Below, one piece after another: positions 16,177 through 22,808 of a stretch of 22,808 bases of DNA. Origin of the DNA: an uncultured Terriglobus sp. (GTDB lineage: Bacteria > Acidobacteriota > Terriglobia > Terriglobales > Acidobacteriaceae); the NCBI GenBank assembly GCA_937859825.1, contig CALMAP010000283.1, positions 1 through 22,808 of the forward strand, written 5' to 3'. Position 1 is the stretch's first letter. Every line of letters starts with the position of its first letter. The notes beneath the pieces were generated by a model. The model made no database searches, had not been told where the DNA came from, and saw nothing but the letters and a program-made list of their open reading frames with translations. The position numbers and the translations under genes were made by a program.

Positions 16177-19100
16177 TTAAAAAGACAGCTTAAGTGCGAA
16201 CTGCATATTTCGTGGTTCACCAAAGCCGAGTCCTGGTGCGGAGGAAGCGTTGCGGGTCTGTGTGAGCACGCCAAAGGAGGAACTGGTGATCGATGCGCTC
16301 GGATTCGCGAAGTTCGACTGGTTGGCGATGTTGAAGATTTCAGCACGAAGTTCGCTGCTGACGCGCTCGCTTATCTTCGTTCGCTTCAGCAGGGTCATGT
16401 CTACCGTGCCGAAGCCTGGTCCGTAGATGCTGTCGCGGTGCTCGTTGCCATAGCAGTAGCAAACGGTGGTTCCGGTTGCCGCGGGAGACACCCACGCGCC
16501 TTTGTTGAGGTACTGGTAGGTACGCGCGGAACTGGTGGTCGTCGTCAATTCTGTGCGCGTAACGTAGCGGGCGGCACCGGGTACAACGTTCGGACGGTCC
16601 TTGTTCTCACCCGTGCCGCTGACATTCGAGCCGACGAGGATGTTCATCGGTTGACCGCCCGCGAAGGTGAACAGGGCAGTGGCTTGGTATCCCTGAGTCA
16701 AACGCTTTGCGCGCGAGGTAAAGGTCGGCAGAGTGTAAGTGGCGAAGCCTGTCACGGTGTTCCGTGTGTCGAAAGTAGATGGGCCATAATCTGCCCGCAG
16801 GTTGTAGCTGTTCATCGGCGTCGTAGTCGAAGAAACATAATCCATCGACTTGGACCACGTGTAATAGAAGTTGGCGCTGATGCCATGCCACGGTGCCTGC
16901 TTGATGGAGACCTGCAACGAGTTGTAGTTCGACGTACCGCCGCCGTTCACCTGGTTGACTGCGAGCAGCGTCGGGTAAGTCGTCGCCAGCGGCCGTGTGC
17001 GGGTGGTCTGTGCCTGAATCTGATTGATGTCGCTGATATAGGCGAGGCGTCGGCCTACGCTGCCGACATAGGCTACCGTCATCAGGGTGTTCTTGGCGAA
17101 CTGCTGCTCCACATTCAGATTGAAATTCTGCATGTAGGCCTGACGATAACCGGGATTGATTGCAAGCGCACCGACTGAGGTGGTGGGGCTAAGTGCGGTA
17201 GGAAAGGTGGAGGTCCCGAAGACGAAGTTTGCCACCGTAGGTGCGAACACGGGAGAGGAGCCGGCAGGATTAGAGTAAATACCCGTTGCGCCCGTGTTGC
17301 CGATGTTGTTGTAAACAAACTGACCTACTGTGGGCTGATCGTAGTACAGGCCATACGCTGCGCGCAGCACCGTACTCGGGTTGTCCTTAAACGGCTGGAA
17401 TGACAAGCCGACGCGCGGCCCAACATTGCCAAGGTTGCGGGCATAGAGAGGCTCCGGAAAGAAGCCGCGTACCGGTGTGAAGTTATAAAGCGAGTTGCGG
17501 TCATCGGAGACTGTGCCTGGGTAACTCCACCGAACGCCATAGTTCAAAGTTAGGCGGTCCGTCATGCGCCATGAGTCCTGCGTGTAGACATCGAAGCTGT
17601 TTACGAGATACACGCGCTGTGGGTTATTGCGCAGGATCGTAGCGCCGCTTGTGCCTTGCGGCAGACCTGCCACAAAGTCGGCAACCTGCTTCAATGCCGA
17701 GCAGTTATGCCCGGTAGAGTCACTATTCGTAGCGGAGTAACCAAGAGCCGTGCACTGCGCGTTGGTGTAGCCGCCGCGCGATCCGTCGAACGTAAACGCG
17801 CCGCGGCCGTTGGTGAAATAGGCAACATTCAGGTTGGCGTGACGGTACTCGCCGCCCAGCTTCAGATCGTGTTTGCCTAGCGTCCAGTGCAGCGTGTCGG
17901 TCACGTGACCGGTCACATACTGCCGACCAAGTGGAGCGGTCGCGCCGGTGTAATCGAAGCTGCCTACGCTGAGCTTCGTTGCACCCGCGGCAAGTATGCC
18001 TGTCAAACCAAGGTTCAGGCCGGTCCCCTGGGTGTTGAAGTTCTGGTTCCGGTCGTTAAACGTCTGCAGAAAAGACTGACCCGCAAAGAGCACCTGGTTG
18101 ACCAGCTTGCTGCTGAGAGTTGAATTCTGCACCACGAGAAAGTTGTGAATGTGCATCGGCGCGGTCTGGAAGTAGTCCGAATAGTGCGAACCAACGTCTG
18201 CCGACTGGGTGCCCGTTGTGCCCAGGTAGTGGGCGGAGATCGTGTACTTGTCCGTGAAGTTATGGTCGAGCTTGATGATGCCGTTGTAGCTGTTATATGT
18301 ATTGCGGCCTGCGCTGAGATAGTTTCCGGTTGTGGCGGTACCGGTCTTACTGTCCGCGGGAAAAAGCAGATTGTAGAGGTTCCGTGAGATAGGACTCGGT
18401 GTAAGTCCGGCGGATGTTACCAGTCTGCTGGCGTCGTTATACCAGGCGTCGTTGAGCACCGTGTCACCCACGCTGTTGTTTGCGTTCGCGATCTGGATTT
18501 CTCCCGCGAGAAACAGGAAGGTCTTGTCTTTGATGATGGGACCGCCGAGCGTGAATCCGCCCTGGTGATTGCGGATTTCAGGAACTCTCGTATGCGCCAG
18601 CTGAGCCGGGCTCAACCACGCGAAGTACTCGTTGCGGTCGTAGTAAAAGACATCGCCATGGATGTTGTTTGTGCCGCTCTTCAGAACCATGTTGCTGTTC
18701 GCGCCACCGTTCCGGCCCTGGTCAGACTCACCCGCGGACTGGATCGAAAACTGGTCGATCGCTTCGATCGGCACCAGACCGCCGGCCACACCAGCCACGC
18801 CACCCTGGTTGGAAGCGACGTTGTTCGACCAGGGGTCGTTGTTGTCCGCGCCGTCAAGCTGGAAGTTGATACCCGCGGTACGCGAGCCGTTCACGGTGTT
18901 GCTGTAGGCGCCCACACCCGCTGACAGCTTCGTCATCTGCGTAAAGTTGCGGCCGTTCAGCGGGATGTTCTGCACGGAGGCCGAGTCCACAACGGCTACG
19001 AGCGAGCTTGTGGTCGTGGCCACGGTAACGCCCGCAGCTTCGACGTTCACCACGGTGGATTCCGCGCCCACCGCGAGTTGAACACGCTGATTGTTCACCT

Positions 19101-19452
19101 TTGAGATTTCGACAGGTACCGCATCAATGTTGCGCGTGGAAAAACCCGGAGCGCTCACCGTAAGCCTGTAGGTGCCAACCGACAACTCAGGAAAGTTGAA
19201 GTCGCCCGCGCCGTTGGCCGTAACCTTCAGTATCTCGTTGGTGGACGGGTTCGTAAGCGTGACGGAAGCGCCTGGAATTGCGGCACCTGACGCGTCGGTA
19301 ACGGTGCCCGTGACTGTGCCGCGAAAAGTCTGCGCACCGGCCAGGGTGCAAACCAGAGCCAACGGAGCGAGAAGGGAAAACCTGGAAGGCTTCGGAACAA
19401 TACGGCGAAATTCTCCTATGCGAGGGCGGAAGACGCGACGGTGCATTCGCAT
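16177..19452 (-). CDS. Oar-like TonB-dependent outer-membrane receptor 2
   Basis: A 1091-residue receptor with the same plan as receptor 1. It has an export signal ending near 'LAGA|QT' (residue 40), a carboxypeptidase-regulatory-like domain (about 43-120, 'GTVTGTVTDASGAAIPGASVTLTN'), a plug with 'QNIPLNGRNFTQM' and 'FQLDGADNNDPW', a 'GGPIIKDKTFLF' segment, and a long barrel ending in 'MQFALKLSF'. The sequence clearly differs from receptor 1, so this is not a recent tandem copy. The first 20 residues are unusually Arg-rich (MRMHRRVFRPRIGEFRR), giving a long n-region. No Shine-Dalgarno is visible before ATG 19452 or ATG 19446, and a perfect palindrome sits just upstream, so the true start or its control may be unusual. 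The gene faces the dioxygenase lipoprotein gene divergently and is followed by an intrinsic terminator. The ligand is unknown. Confidence 0.92.
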   Translation of the reverse strand: MRMHRRVFRPRIGEFRRIVPKPSRFSLLAPLALVCTLAGAQTFRGTVTGTVTDASGAAIPGASVTLTNPSTNEILKVTANGAGDFNFPELSVGTYRLTVSAPGFSTRNIDAVPVEISKVNNQRVQLAVGAESTVVNVEAAGVTVATTTSSLVAVVDSASVQNIPLNGRNFTQMTKLSAGVGAYSNTVNGSRTAGINFQLDGADNNDPWSNNVASNQGGVAGVAGGLVPIEAIDQFSIQSAGESDQGRNGGANSNMVLKSGTNNIHGDVFYYDRNEYFAWLSPAQLAHTRVPEIRNHQGGFTLGGPIIKDKTFLFLAGEIQIANANNSVGDTVLNDAWYNDASRLVTSAGLTPSPISRNLYNLLFPADSKTGTATTGNYLSAGRNTYNSYNGIIKLDHNFTDKYTISAHYLGTTGTQSADVGSHYSDYFQTAPMHIHNFLVVQNSTLSSKLVNQVLFAGQSFLQTFNDRNQNFNTQGTGLNLGLTGILAAGATKLSVGSFDYTGATAPLGRQYVTGHVTDTLHWTLGKHDLKLGGEYRHANLNVAYFTNGRGAFTFDGSRGGYTNAQCTALGYSATNSDSTGHNCSALKQVADFVAGLPQGTSGATILRNNPQRVYLVNSFDVYTQDSWRMTDRLTLNYGVRWSYPGTVSDDRNSLYNFTPVRGFFPEPLYARNLGNVGPRVGLSFQPFKDNPSTVLRAAYGLYYDQPTVGQFVYNNIGNTGATGIYSNPAGSSPVFAPTVANFVFGTSTFPTALSPTTSVGALAINPGYRQAYMQNFNLNVEQQFAKNTLMTVAYVGSVGRRLAYISDINQIQAQTTRTRPLATTYPTLLAVNQVNGGGTSNYNSLQVSIKQAPWHGISANFYYTWSKSMDYVSSTTTPMNSYNLRADYGPSTFDTRNTVTGFATYTLPTFTSRAKRLTQGYQATALFTFAGGQPMNILVGSNVSGTGENKDRPNVVPGAARYVTRTELTTTTSSARTYQYLNKGAWVSPAATGTTVCYCYGNEHRDSIYGPGFGTVDMTLLKRTKISERVSSELRAEIFNIANQSNFANPSASITSSSFGVLTQTRNASSAPGLGFGEPRNMQFALKLSF

Positions 19453-19470
19453 CCGGAGACGGAGAACCGG

Positions 19471-19489
19471 TCAGCACCACCGGTGCTGA
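19471..19489. promoter_or_regulatory. Perfect palindrome at the receptor 2 start (TCAGCACC-ACC-GGTGCTGA)
   Basis: Eight-base arms (19471-19478 and 19482-19489) around three bases. It ends 18 bases upstream of the receptor 2 ATG, where a ribosome binding site would be expected. On the plus strand it is followed by TTTTGTT, so it could also end antisense transcription. Operator, translational hairpin and terminator are all possible. Confidence 0.5.
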
Positions 19490-19749
19490 TTTTGTTCACC
19501 TTCCGGCTACGACCAAATCTGGAAATTGGTTAATTCTTTACACAATATGTTGAAACGTTGGCGGCTGCAAGTGAATTTTGCGCAGGCGTAAATTGTCGCG
19601 CCGGAGATTTTAGGGCTTTGTCGCATAGTTCCAGCTCAGTTGCGATGGTTATGTCTTCTCATGCAGCGGAAAGAAAGAACCGTTCCATATACGCGGACGC
19701 TGTAAGTTCCGGAGCGCGGCTAAAGTCAGCTTGTTATGGTCTCGTGGGG

Positions 19750-19768
19750 GAATACTCGCATGGTATTC
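19750..19768. promoter_or_regulatory. Operator-like inverted repeat GAATAC-N7-GTATTC
   Basis: Perfect 6-base arms with 7-base spacing, 19 bp overall, 128 bp before the dioxygenase lipoprotein start. The size and spacing suit a dimeric regulator. No regulator gene is in the window to pair with it. Confidence 0.35.
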
Positions 19769-19882
19769 ACAAGCGCATAAGCTATGCCTTCCTAGGCAGA
19801 GATTCGCAGGATCGGCTTGGAACGTTGTGAATCTGCTGGAAGAAACAGCCGTCTATGGATGTGATTATTCCGGGCCGCACCC

Positions 19883-19890
19883 GAGGAGAA
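19883..19890 (+). promoter_or_regulatory. Strong ribosome binding site for the dioxygenase lipoprotein
   Basis: GAGGAGAA six bases before ATG 19897. It decides this start over the in-frame ATG at 19855. Confidence 0.75.
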
Positions 19891-19896
19891 CGCACC

Positions 19897-20985
19897 ATGC
19901 GCATGCAACAGCCTTTCGCCAAGCTCGTAGTCGACAACGATGACGAGTTCGATCCACATGACTGGCTGCCGCCGCTCGATCGGCGCGCTGCTCTGCGTAT
20001 GCTGGGGCTGAGTGCAGCGGCCCTGCTGACCGGCTGCGGCAGCGGCGGAACTGGCAGCACAAGCAGTTCGGTATCAGGCACCACCGCGAGCACCACGACG
20101 CTGAATGCTTCGGCCACTACCGCTACAACGGGTACGAGCCTGACGCTTACCGCAACGGTTGCGCCTGCCGCGGCCACGGGTACGGTCACGTTCTACAACG
20201 GCTCTGCGTCGCTCGGCACGGGTACGCTGAGTGGCGGCAGGGCGAGTCTGACGACAAGCTTCAGCACCGCGGGAACAGAAACACTTGAGGCGATCTATGC
20301 GGGTGCCAGCACCTATGCGGGCAGCACCTCATCCACACTGACGGTCACTGTAACCGGCGCGAGCACAAGCTGCGGTACGTCCACGCTTGAAGGCGAAGAG
20401 GGCCCTTACTTCGTGGACGACAGCGCGTCTGGATACAACCGCAGCAATATTCTCTCGAACCTTGACGGCACAGAAACGCAAACCGGAGTACCTTTTGCTC
20501 TGACACTTTACGTGTATGACGCAAAGAACAACTGTGCGGCGATGCAGAACGTACAGATTGATATCTGGCATTGCAACGCCAGCGGCGTCTACTCCGCCGA
20601 GAATTCCGAGAATACGACAGGTAAGAGCTGGCTTCGCGGATATCAACTCACGGATGCAAACGGCCTGGTACGGTTCAGTACCATCATTCCGGGTTGGTAC
20701 TCCGGCCGCACGACGCACATTCATCTGCGCTTGCGGTCGACTTACGATGCATCAAGCTCCGGCACGACGAATACGATGCAATTGTTCTTCGATCAGACGT
20801 TGATTGACAGCCTGGACACAACCACAAGCCCATACAAGAGTGAAGGAAGAAACTCCACGACCAACGCCTCAGACCGTGTGTACACGCAGCAGGAGAAGGG
20901 GACTATCTTGATGACGCTTTCCGGGAGCACTTCCGCGGGCTACTCTGCAACCGCAAAGGTCTACCTGCCAATTACCACGAGCTAA
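19897..20985 (+). CDS. Lipoprotein with Ig-like domain fused to an intradiol-dioxygenase domain
   Basis: A 362-residue exported protein. 'LDRRAALRMLGLSAAALLTGC' has a twin-arginine pair (29-30) and a lipobox LTGC with Cys47, so Tat export followed by lipidation is likely. After a Ser/Thr/Gly linker comes a bacterial Ig-like domain (about 66-153, 'TTLNASATTATTGTSLTLTA', 'GTVTFYNG', 'YAGASTYAGSTS'). The C-terminal half is an intradiol ring-cleavage dioxygenase fold: 'EGEEGPYF' (165-172), 'DIWHCNASGVYS' with Tyr232, and 'PGWYSGRTTHIHLR' with Tyr268, His274 and His276. These match the Fe(III) ligands Tyr, Tyr, His, His of protocatechuate dioxygenase. Usual intradiol enzymes are cytoplasmic; this one should be anchored in the envelope. 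It may open catechol-type rings outside the cytoplasm, but the substrate is unproven. Short plus-strand genes for a Cys/His-rich protein and receptor 3 follow. Confidence 0.88.
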   Translation: MRMQQPFAKLVVDNDDEFDPHDWLPPLDRRAALRMLGLSAAALLTGCGSGGTGSTSSSVSGTTASTTTLNASATTATTGTSLTLTATVAPAAATGTVTFYNGSASLGTGTLSGGRASLTTSFSTAGTETLEAIYAGASTYAGSTSSTLTVTVTGASTSCGTSTLEGEEGPYFVDDSASGYNRSNILSNLDGTETQTGVPFALTLYVYDAKNNCAAMQNVQIDIWHCNASGVYSAENSENTTGKSWLRGYQLTDANGLVRFSTIIPGWYSGRTTHIHLRLRSTYDASSSGTTNTMQLFFDQTLIDSLDTTTSPYKSEGRNSTTNASDRVYTQQEKGTILMTLSGSTSAGYSATAKVYLPITTS

Positions 20986-21095
20986 CTTCCTGCAGCTGGT
21001 GTGTTGGCAAAGTCGATCCAAGTATCCGTCGGTCGTGTATCGCGCACGTACGTTTTTGTAACTTGCAGCCCAAGGTTTGCGGTGGTTCAATAGCA

Positions 21096-21491
21096 GTGTT
21101 GCGTAAGCTCATTGCCATTGCGCTGCTTGCCCTGTTCGGCATGCCCTTTGCTTCCTCGCTCTTTGCTCTCCAGGCGAAGAGTGAATTGCGGTTGCCCGCG
21201 TGCTGCCGCCGTAACGGAAAACACCACTGCATAATGAGCACGGCGGAGCGCATGCAGGCGCAGGACGACAAGCCGGCATTGCAGCAGGTGCCAGAACAGT
21301 GCCCGTACTGTTCGGCAGCAGTGTTGCCTGCGCACCATCCGGTGGGCCACGGTGTCTCTGTCGGTCAGGCTATCTATGCCAGCCTTGTAAGTCACCCAGC
21401 AATAACACCGCAGACGGAATCGAAGTTCCGCACCGCGCGCGAACGCACGCGTGGCAAACGCGGTCCCCCAGAAAGCACCATTCTTCTCTAA
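21096..21491 (+). CDS. Small exported Cys/His-rich protein of unknown function
   Basis: A 131-residue protein with an N-terminal signal or anchor helix (about 4-24, 'KLIAIALLALFGMPFASSLFA'). It is followed by a compact metal-ligand-like set: 'ACCRRNGKHHC' (Cys36, Cys37, His43, His44, Cys45) and 'CPYC' (Cys69, Cys72), then 'AHHPVGHG' (His80, His81, His85). The C-terminus is basic ('FRTARERTRGKRG'). I recall similar acidobacterial proteins with a CCRR.G.HHC motif but know no experimentally assigned function. Copper or other metal handling is an inference from the residues alone. The start is uncertain: GTG 21096, TTG 21099 and TTG 21063 are all in frame. It sits between the dioxygenase lipoprotein and receptor 3, and a 216-bp leader with two hairpins separates it from the receptor. 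A 165-codon antisense frame overlaps it but has no export signal or family features. Confidence 0.7.
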   Translation: MLRKLIAIALLALFGMPFASSLFALQAKSELRLPACCRRNGKHHCIMSTAERMQAQDDKPALQQVPEQCPYCSAAVLPAHHPVGHGVSVGQAIYASLVSHPAITPQTESKFRTARERTRGKRGPPESTILL

Positions 21492-21518
21492 GCCGATCGC
21501 ACAGCGTTCTCGTGTAAC

Positions 21519-21537
21519 TCCGCTACCTGGTAGCGGA
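21519..21537. promoter_or_regulatory. Perfect palindrome TCCGCTACC-T-GGTAGCGGA
   Basis: Nine-base arms (21519-21527 and 21529-21537) around a single central T, 28 bp past the stop of the Cys/His-rich protein. The one-base centre suits a protein-binding operator. As RNA it could fold with a 7-bp stem. No T tract follows on the plus strand, so it is not a standard terminator. Confidence 0.55.
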
Positions 21538-21568
21538 ATCCACAGGAATGATCTGCGAGTTACACCGG

Positions 21569-21592
21569 CTGTCCTGCGTTCCACGCAGGCAG
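21569..21592 (+). promoter_or_regulatory. Leader hairpin CTG-t-CCTGCGT-tcc-ACGCAGG-CAG
   Basis: A 7-bp perfect stem (21573-21579 with 21583-21589), extended by three further pairs past one bulged T. It lies 115 bp before the receptor 3 ATG. The sequence after it is A/G-rich, so it is not an intrinsic terminator. A regulatory or transcript-stabilising hairpin between the small gene and the receptor gene is plausible. Confidence 0.5.
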
Positions 21593-21697
21593 AAGGAAGA
21601 TGTGCGTGAATCGGAACGATATCGAAGTGCTTTCACGTTGAGCGAAGCCGCACGAGCGCGCCGTGTCGAATGGCTGCGGCCCAGTGCGCCTTGCGTT

Positions 21698-21701
21698 GGA
21701 G
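21698..21701 (+). promoter_or_regulatory. Ribosome binding site for TonB receptor 3
   Basis: GGAG six bases before ATG 21708, with AAAACA between. It supports this start for the partial receptor. Confidence 0.65.
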
Positions 21702-21707
21702 AAAACA

Positions 21708-22808
21708 ATGCGTTCCCCTGCCTGTTTCTGCATGTCCATTATGCTTTTGCCAATTGGCGTAGTTCTTGTGCTGCCTGAGCCCGCCACTCTCTTTGCGCAG
21801 GAGACGCTCACAAATGCTTCTGTTGCAGGCCGTGTCGTCGACCCAGGAAATGCGCTTGTTCCCCAAGTGGAGGTCCAGCTTGTAAGCACGGCAACAAATC
21901 AGAAATATGCCGGCGTTACGGACACACAGGGTCGCTTTCGTCTCCCCTATCTGCCGGTCGGCGAATACCTTCTTACGGCACGTGCCGCGGGTTTCAACAA
22001 AGTAACGCGTGAGATACAACTTACGGTGGGCGCGGCGCTCGACCTGACACTGCAATTGCCGGTCGGTGGGGGAAACACGGTCCTTACGGTAACGGCGCAG
22101 GCGCCAGTCTTAGAGGCAAACCGCAGCCAGATTTCGGAAACGGTGTCGCAGGCTGAGGTCGACCGGCTTCCCTACAATGGACGCAATTCTCTCGATCTGG
22201 CACTGCTTACGCCGGGTGTAAGCCCGACCAATACCGCAAGTGTGCAAACCTTTGCGGAGACGTCGCCCGTAATCGGCCAAGGCTACTCCATCAATAGCCA
22301 GCGCAATTTCTCGAACAGTTTTGTGGTCGATGGCCTTTCTGCCAACGATGATGCCGCAGGTCTTGCTGGCAACTCTTATGGTCTGGATGTGATTCATGAG
22401 TTCCAGGTCGTCACCTCGGGTGGCCAGGCGGAGTTCGGGCGTGCGATGGGCGGCTACTTCAACATCGTGACTCGCAGCGGAACAAACAATCTGCGCGGCA
22501 CCGCATACGGCTTTCTGCGGAACCAACGCCTCAACGCAGGGAATGCGCTCTCCGGCAGCAAGCTGCCGCTTACTCAGGGACAGTATGGCGCGAGCCTTTC
22601 CGGGCCCTTGAAGCGTGACCGCACGTTTCTTATCGGGAACTATGAGGGCCGCAGGCTCAACACCGACGGCGTGATTGCGATCATTCCTACGCAGGCGGCG
22701 GCGGTGAACACGCGTTTGAATGCCATCGGATTTACCGGGCCCAGGCTCCCCGTTGGAACGGGCGCGGCCACGCTTTATCCCACCACGGTGCACACCGACA
22801 ACGCATTT
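21708..22808 (+). CDS. Oar-like TonB-dependent outer-membrane receptor 3 (partial, runs off the right edge)
   Basis: An open frame from ATG 21708 continues without a stop to the window end; the first 367 residues are present. It starts with a signal peptide (about 10-30, 'EPATLFA|QE'). Then comes a carboxypeptidase-regulatory-like domain (about 37-118, 'VAGRVVDPGNALVPQVEVQL', 'GRFRLPYLPVGEYLLTARAAGF') and a plug with 'DRLPYNGRNSLDLALLTPG', 'FVVDGLSANDDAAG' and 'GGYFNIVTRSGTNNLRG'. The barrel begins with 'YGASLSGPLKRDRTFLIGNYEG'. Complete relatives are about 1000-1150 residues, so roughly two thirds is missing because the window ends, not because the gene is broken. The small Cys/His-rich gene is 216 bp upstream on the same strand, which suggests they are expressed together or share regulation. 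The ligand is unknown. Confidence 0.9.
   Translation, partial: MRSPACFCMSIMLLPIGVVLVLPEPATLFAQETLTNASVAGRVVDPGNALVPQVEVQLVSTATNQKYAGVTDTQGRFRLPYLPVGEYLLTARAAGFNKVTREIQLTVGAALDLTLQLPVGGGNTVLTVTAQAPVLEANRSQISETVSQAEVDRLPYNGRNSLDLALLTPGVSPTNTASVQTFAETSPVIGQGYSINSQRNFSNSFVVDGLSANDDAAGLAGNSYGLDVIHEFQVVTSGGQAEFGRAMGGYFNIVTRSGTNNLRGTAYGFLRNQRLNAGNALSGSKLPLTQGQYGASLSGPLKRDRTFLIGNYEGRRLNTDGVIAIIPTQAAAVNTRLNAIGFTGPRLPVGTGAATLYPTTVHTDNAF

Larger units (their letters stand above)
19453..19896. promoter_or_regulatory. 444-bp divergent intergenic region between receptor 2 and the dioxygenase lipoprotein
   Basis: No supported gene lies here; the one 90-codon frame (19558-19830) has no family resemblance and no ribosome binding site. 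Composition is more AT-rich near 19520-19555, as expected for promoters. It must hold the promoters of both flanking genes. It contains the palindrome at 19471-19489 and a second inverted repeat, GAATAC-N7-GTATTC, at 19750-19768. No definite -35/-10 pair was assigned. Confidence 0.5.

Noticed and set aside
14877..16193. 438-codon plus-strand open frame
   Set aside because: Antisense to the M28 peptidase gene. No motifs, no ribosome binding site, Arg/His/Val-rich.
15910..17178. 422-codon plus-strand open frame
   Set aside because: It spans the M28 start, the terminator and the end of receptor 2 in antisense; a real gene there is very unlikely.
19558..19830. 90-codon plus-strand frame in the divergent region
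   Set aside because: No ribosome binding site, no motif and mixed composition; treated as intergenic.
21087..21584. 165-codon minus-strand frame opposite the Cys/His-rich gene
   Set aside because: The plus-strand reading has an export signal, clustered Cys/His motifs and collinear neighbours; the minus reading has none.
1..22808. CRISPR arrays, tRNA/rRNA genes, insertion sequences, phage genes
   Set aside because: No regularly spaced repeats, no tRNA-like cloverleaf or CCA end, and no transposase, integrase or phage protein motifs were seen in any frame.
9726..22808. TonB receptor genes as recent tandem duplications
   Set aside because: The three share domain plan and short motifs only. 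Plug and barrel sequences differ throughout, so they are distant paralogues.

Overview
The window looks like a chromosomal piece of an acidobacterium, most likely of the Terriglobus/Granulicella/Edaphobacter group. The main reason is three very large TonB-dependent receptors of the Oar-like type (N-terminal carboxypeptidase-regulatory-like domain, 'LNGR' plug motif, C-terminal Phe), a hallmark of that phylum. High GC, many secreted hydrolases and a GC-rich intergenic palindrome also fit. No rRNA, tRNA, CRISPR array, insertion sequence or phage gene was seen. The taxonomic call is an inference from gene content.

Layout. Positions 27-1448 (+) hold a tightly overlapping trio: acyl carrier protein, MaoC-like hydratase and SDR reductase. 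It is probably the tail of a longer acyl-ACP or polyketide-type cluster entering from the left. It converges on a membrane diguanylate cyclase with a periplasmic beta-rich sensor region (1458-3386, -). Positions 3546-7949 (-) hold a compact five-gene run read in the order DUF3299 secreted protein, ABC ATPase, FtsX-type permease, ribokinase-like sugar kinase, secreted pectinesterase. Four-base overlaps or a 12-bp gap join all of them. Next come a secreted metal-dependent amidohydrolase (8134-9576, -), TonB receptor 1 (9726-12917, -), a secreted Asp-box beta-propeller resembling sialidases (13254-14357, -), a secreted M28 metallopeptidase (14418-16064, -) and TonB receptor 2 (16177-19452, -) with a clear intrinsic terminator behind it.

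A 444-bp divergent region separates receptor 2 from a plus-strand set: a lipoprotein with a bacterial Ig-like domain fused to an intradiol-dioxygenase domain (19897-20985), a small exported Cys/His-rich protein (21096-21491), and TonB receptor 3 (from 21708), which runs off the right edge.

Functionally the window is dominated by the cell envelope and by processing of external polymers: pectin de-esterification, glycan propeller, peptidase, amidohydrolase, aromatic-ring chemistry and large outer-membrane receptors. This fits a soil or litter heterotroph. The least understood parts are the Cys/His-rich protein beside receptor 3, the coupling of a DUF3299 ABC system to a sugar kinase and pectinesterase, and several perfect palindromes in receptor leaders.
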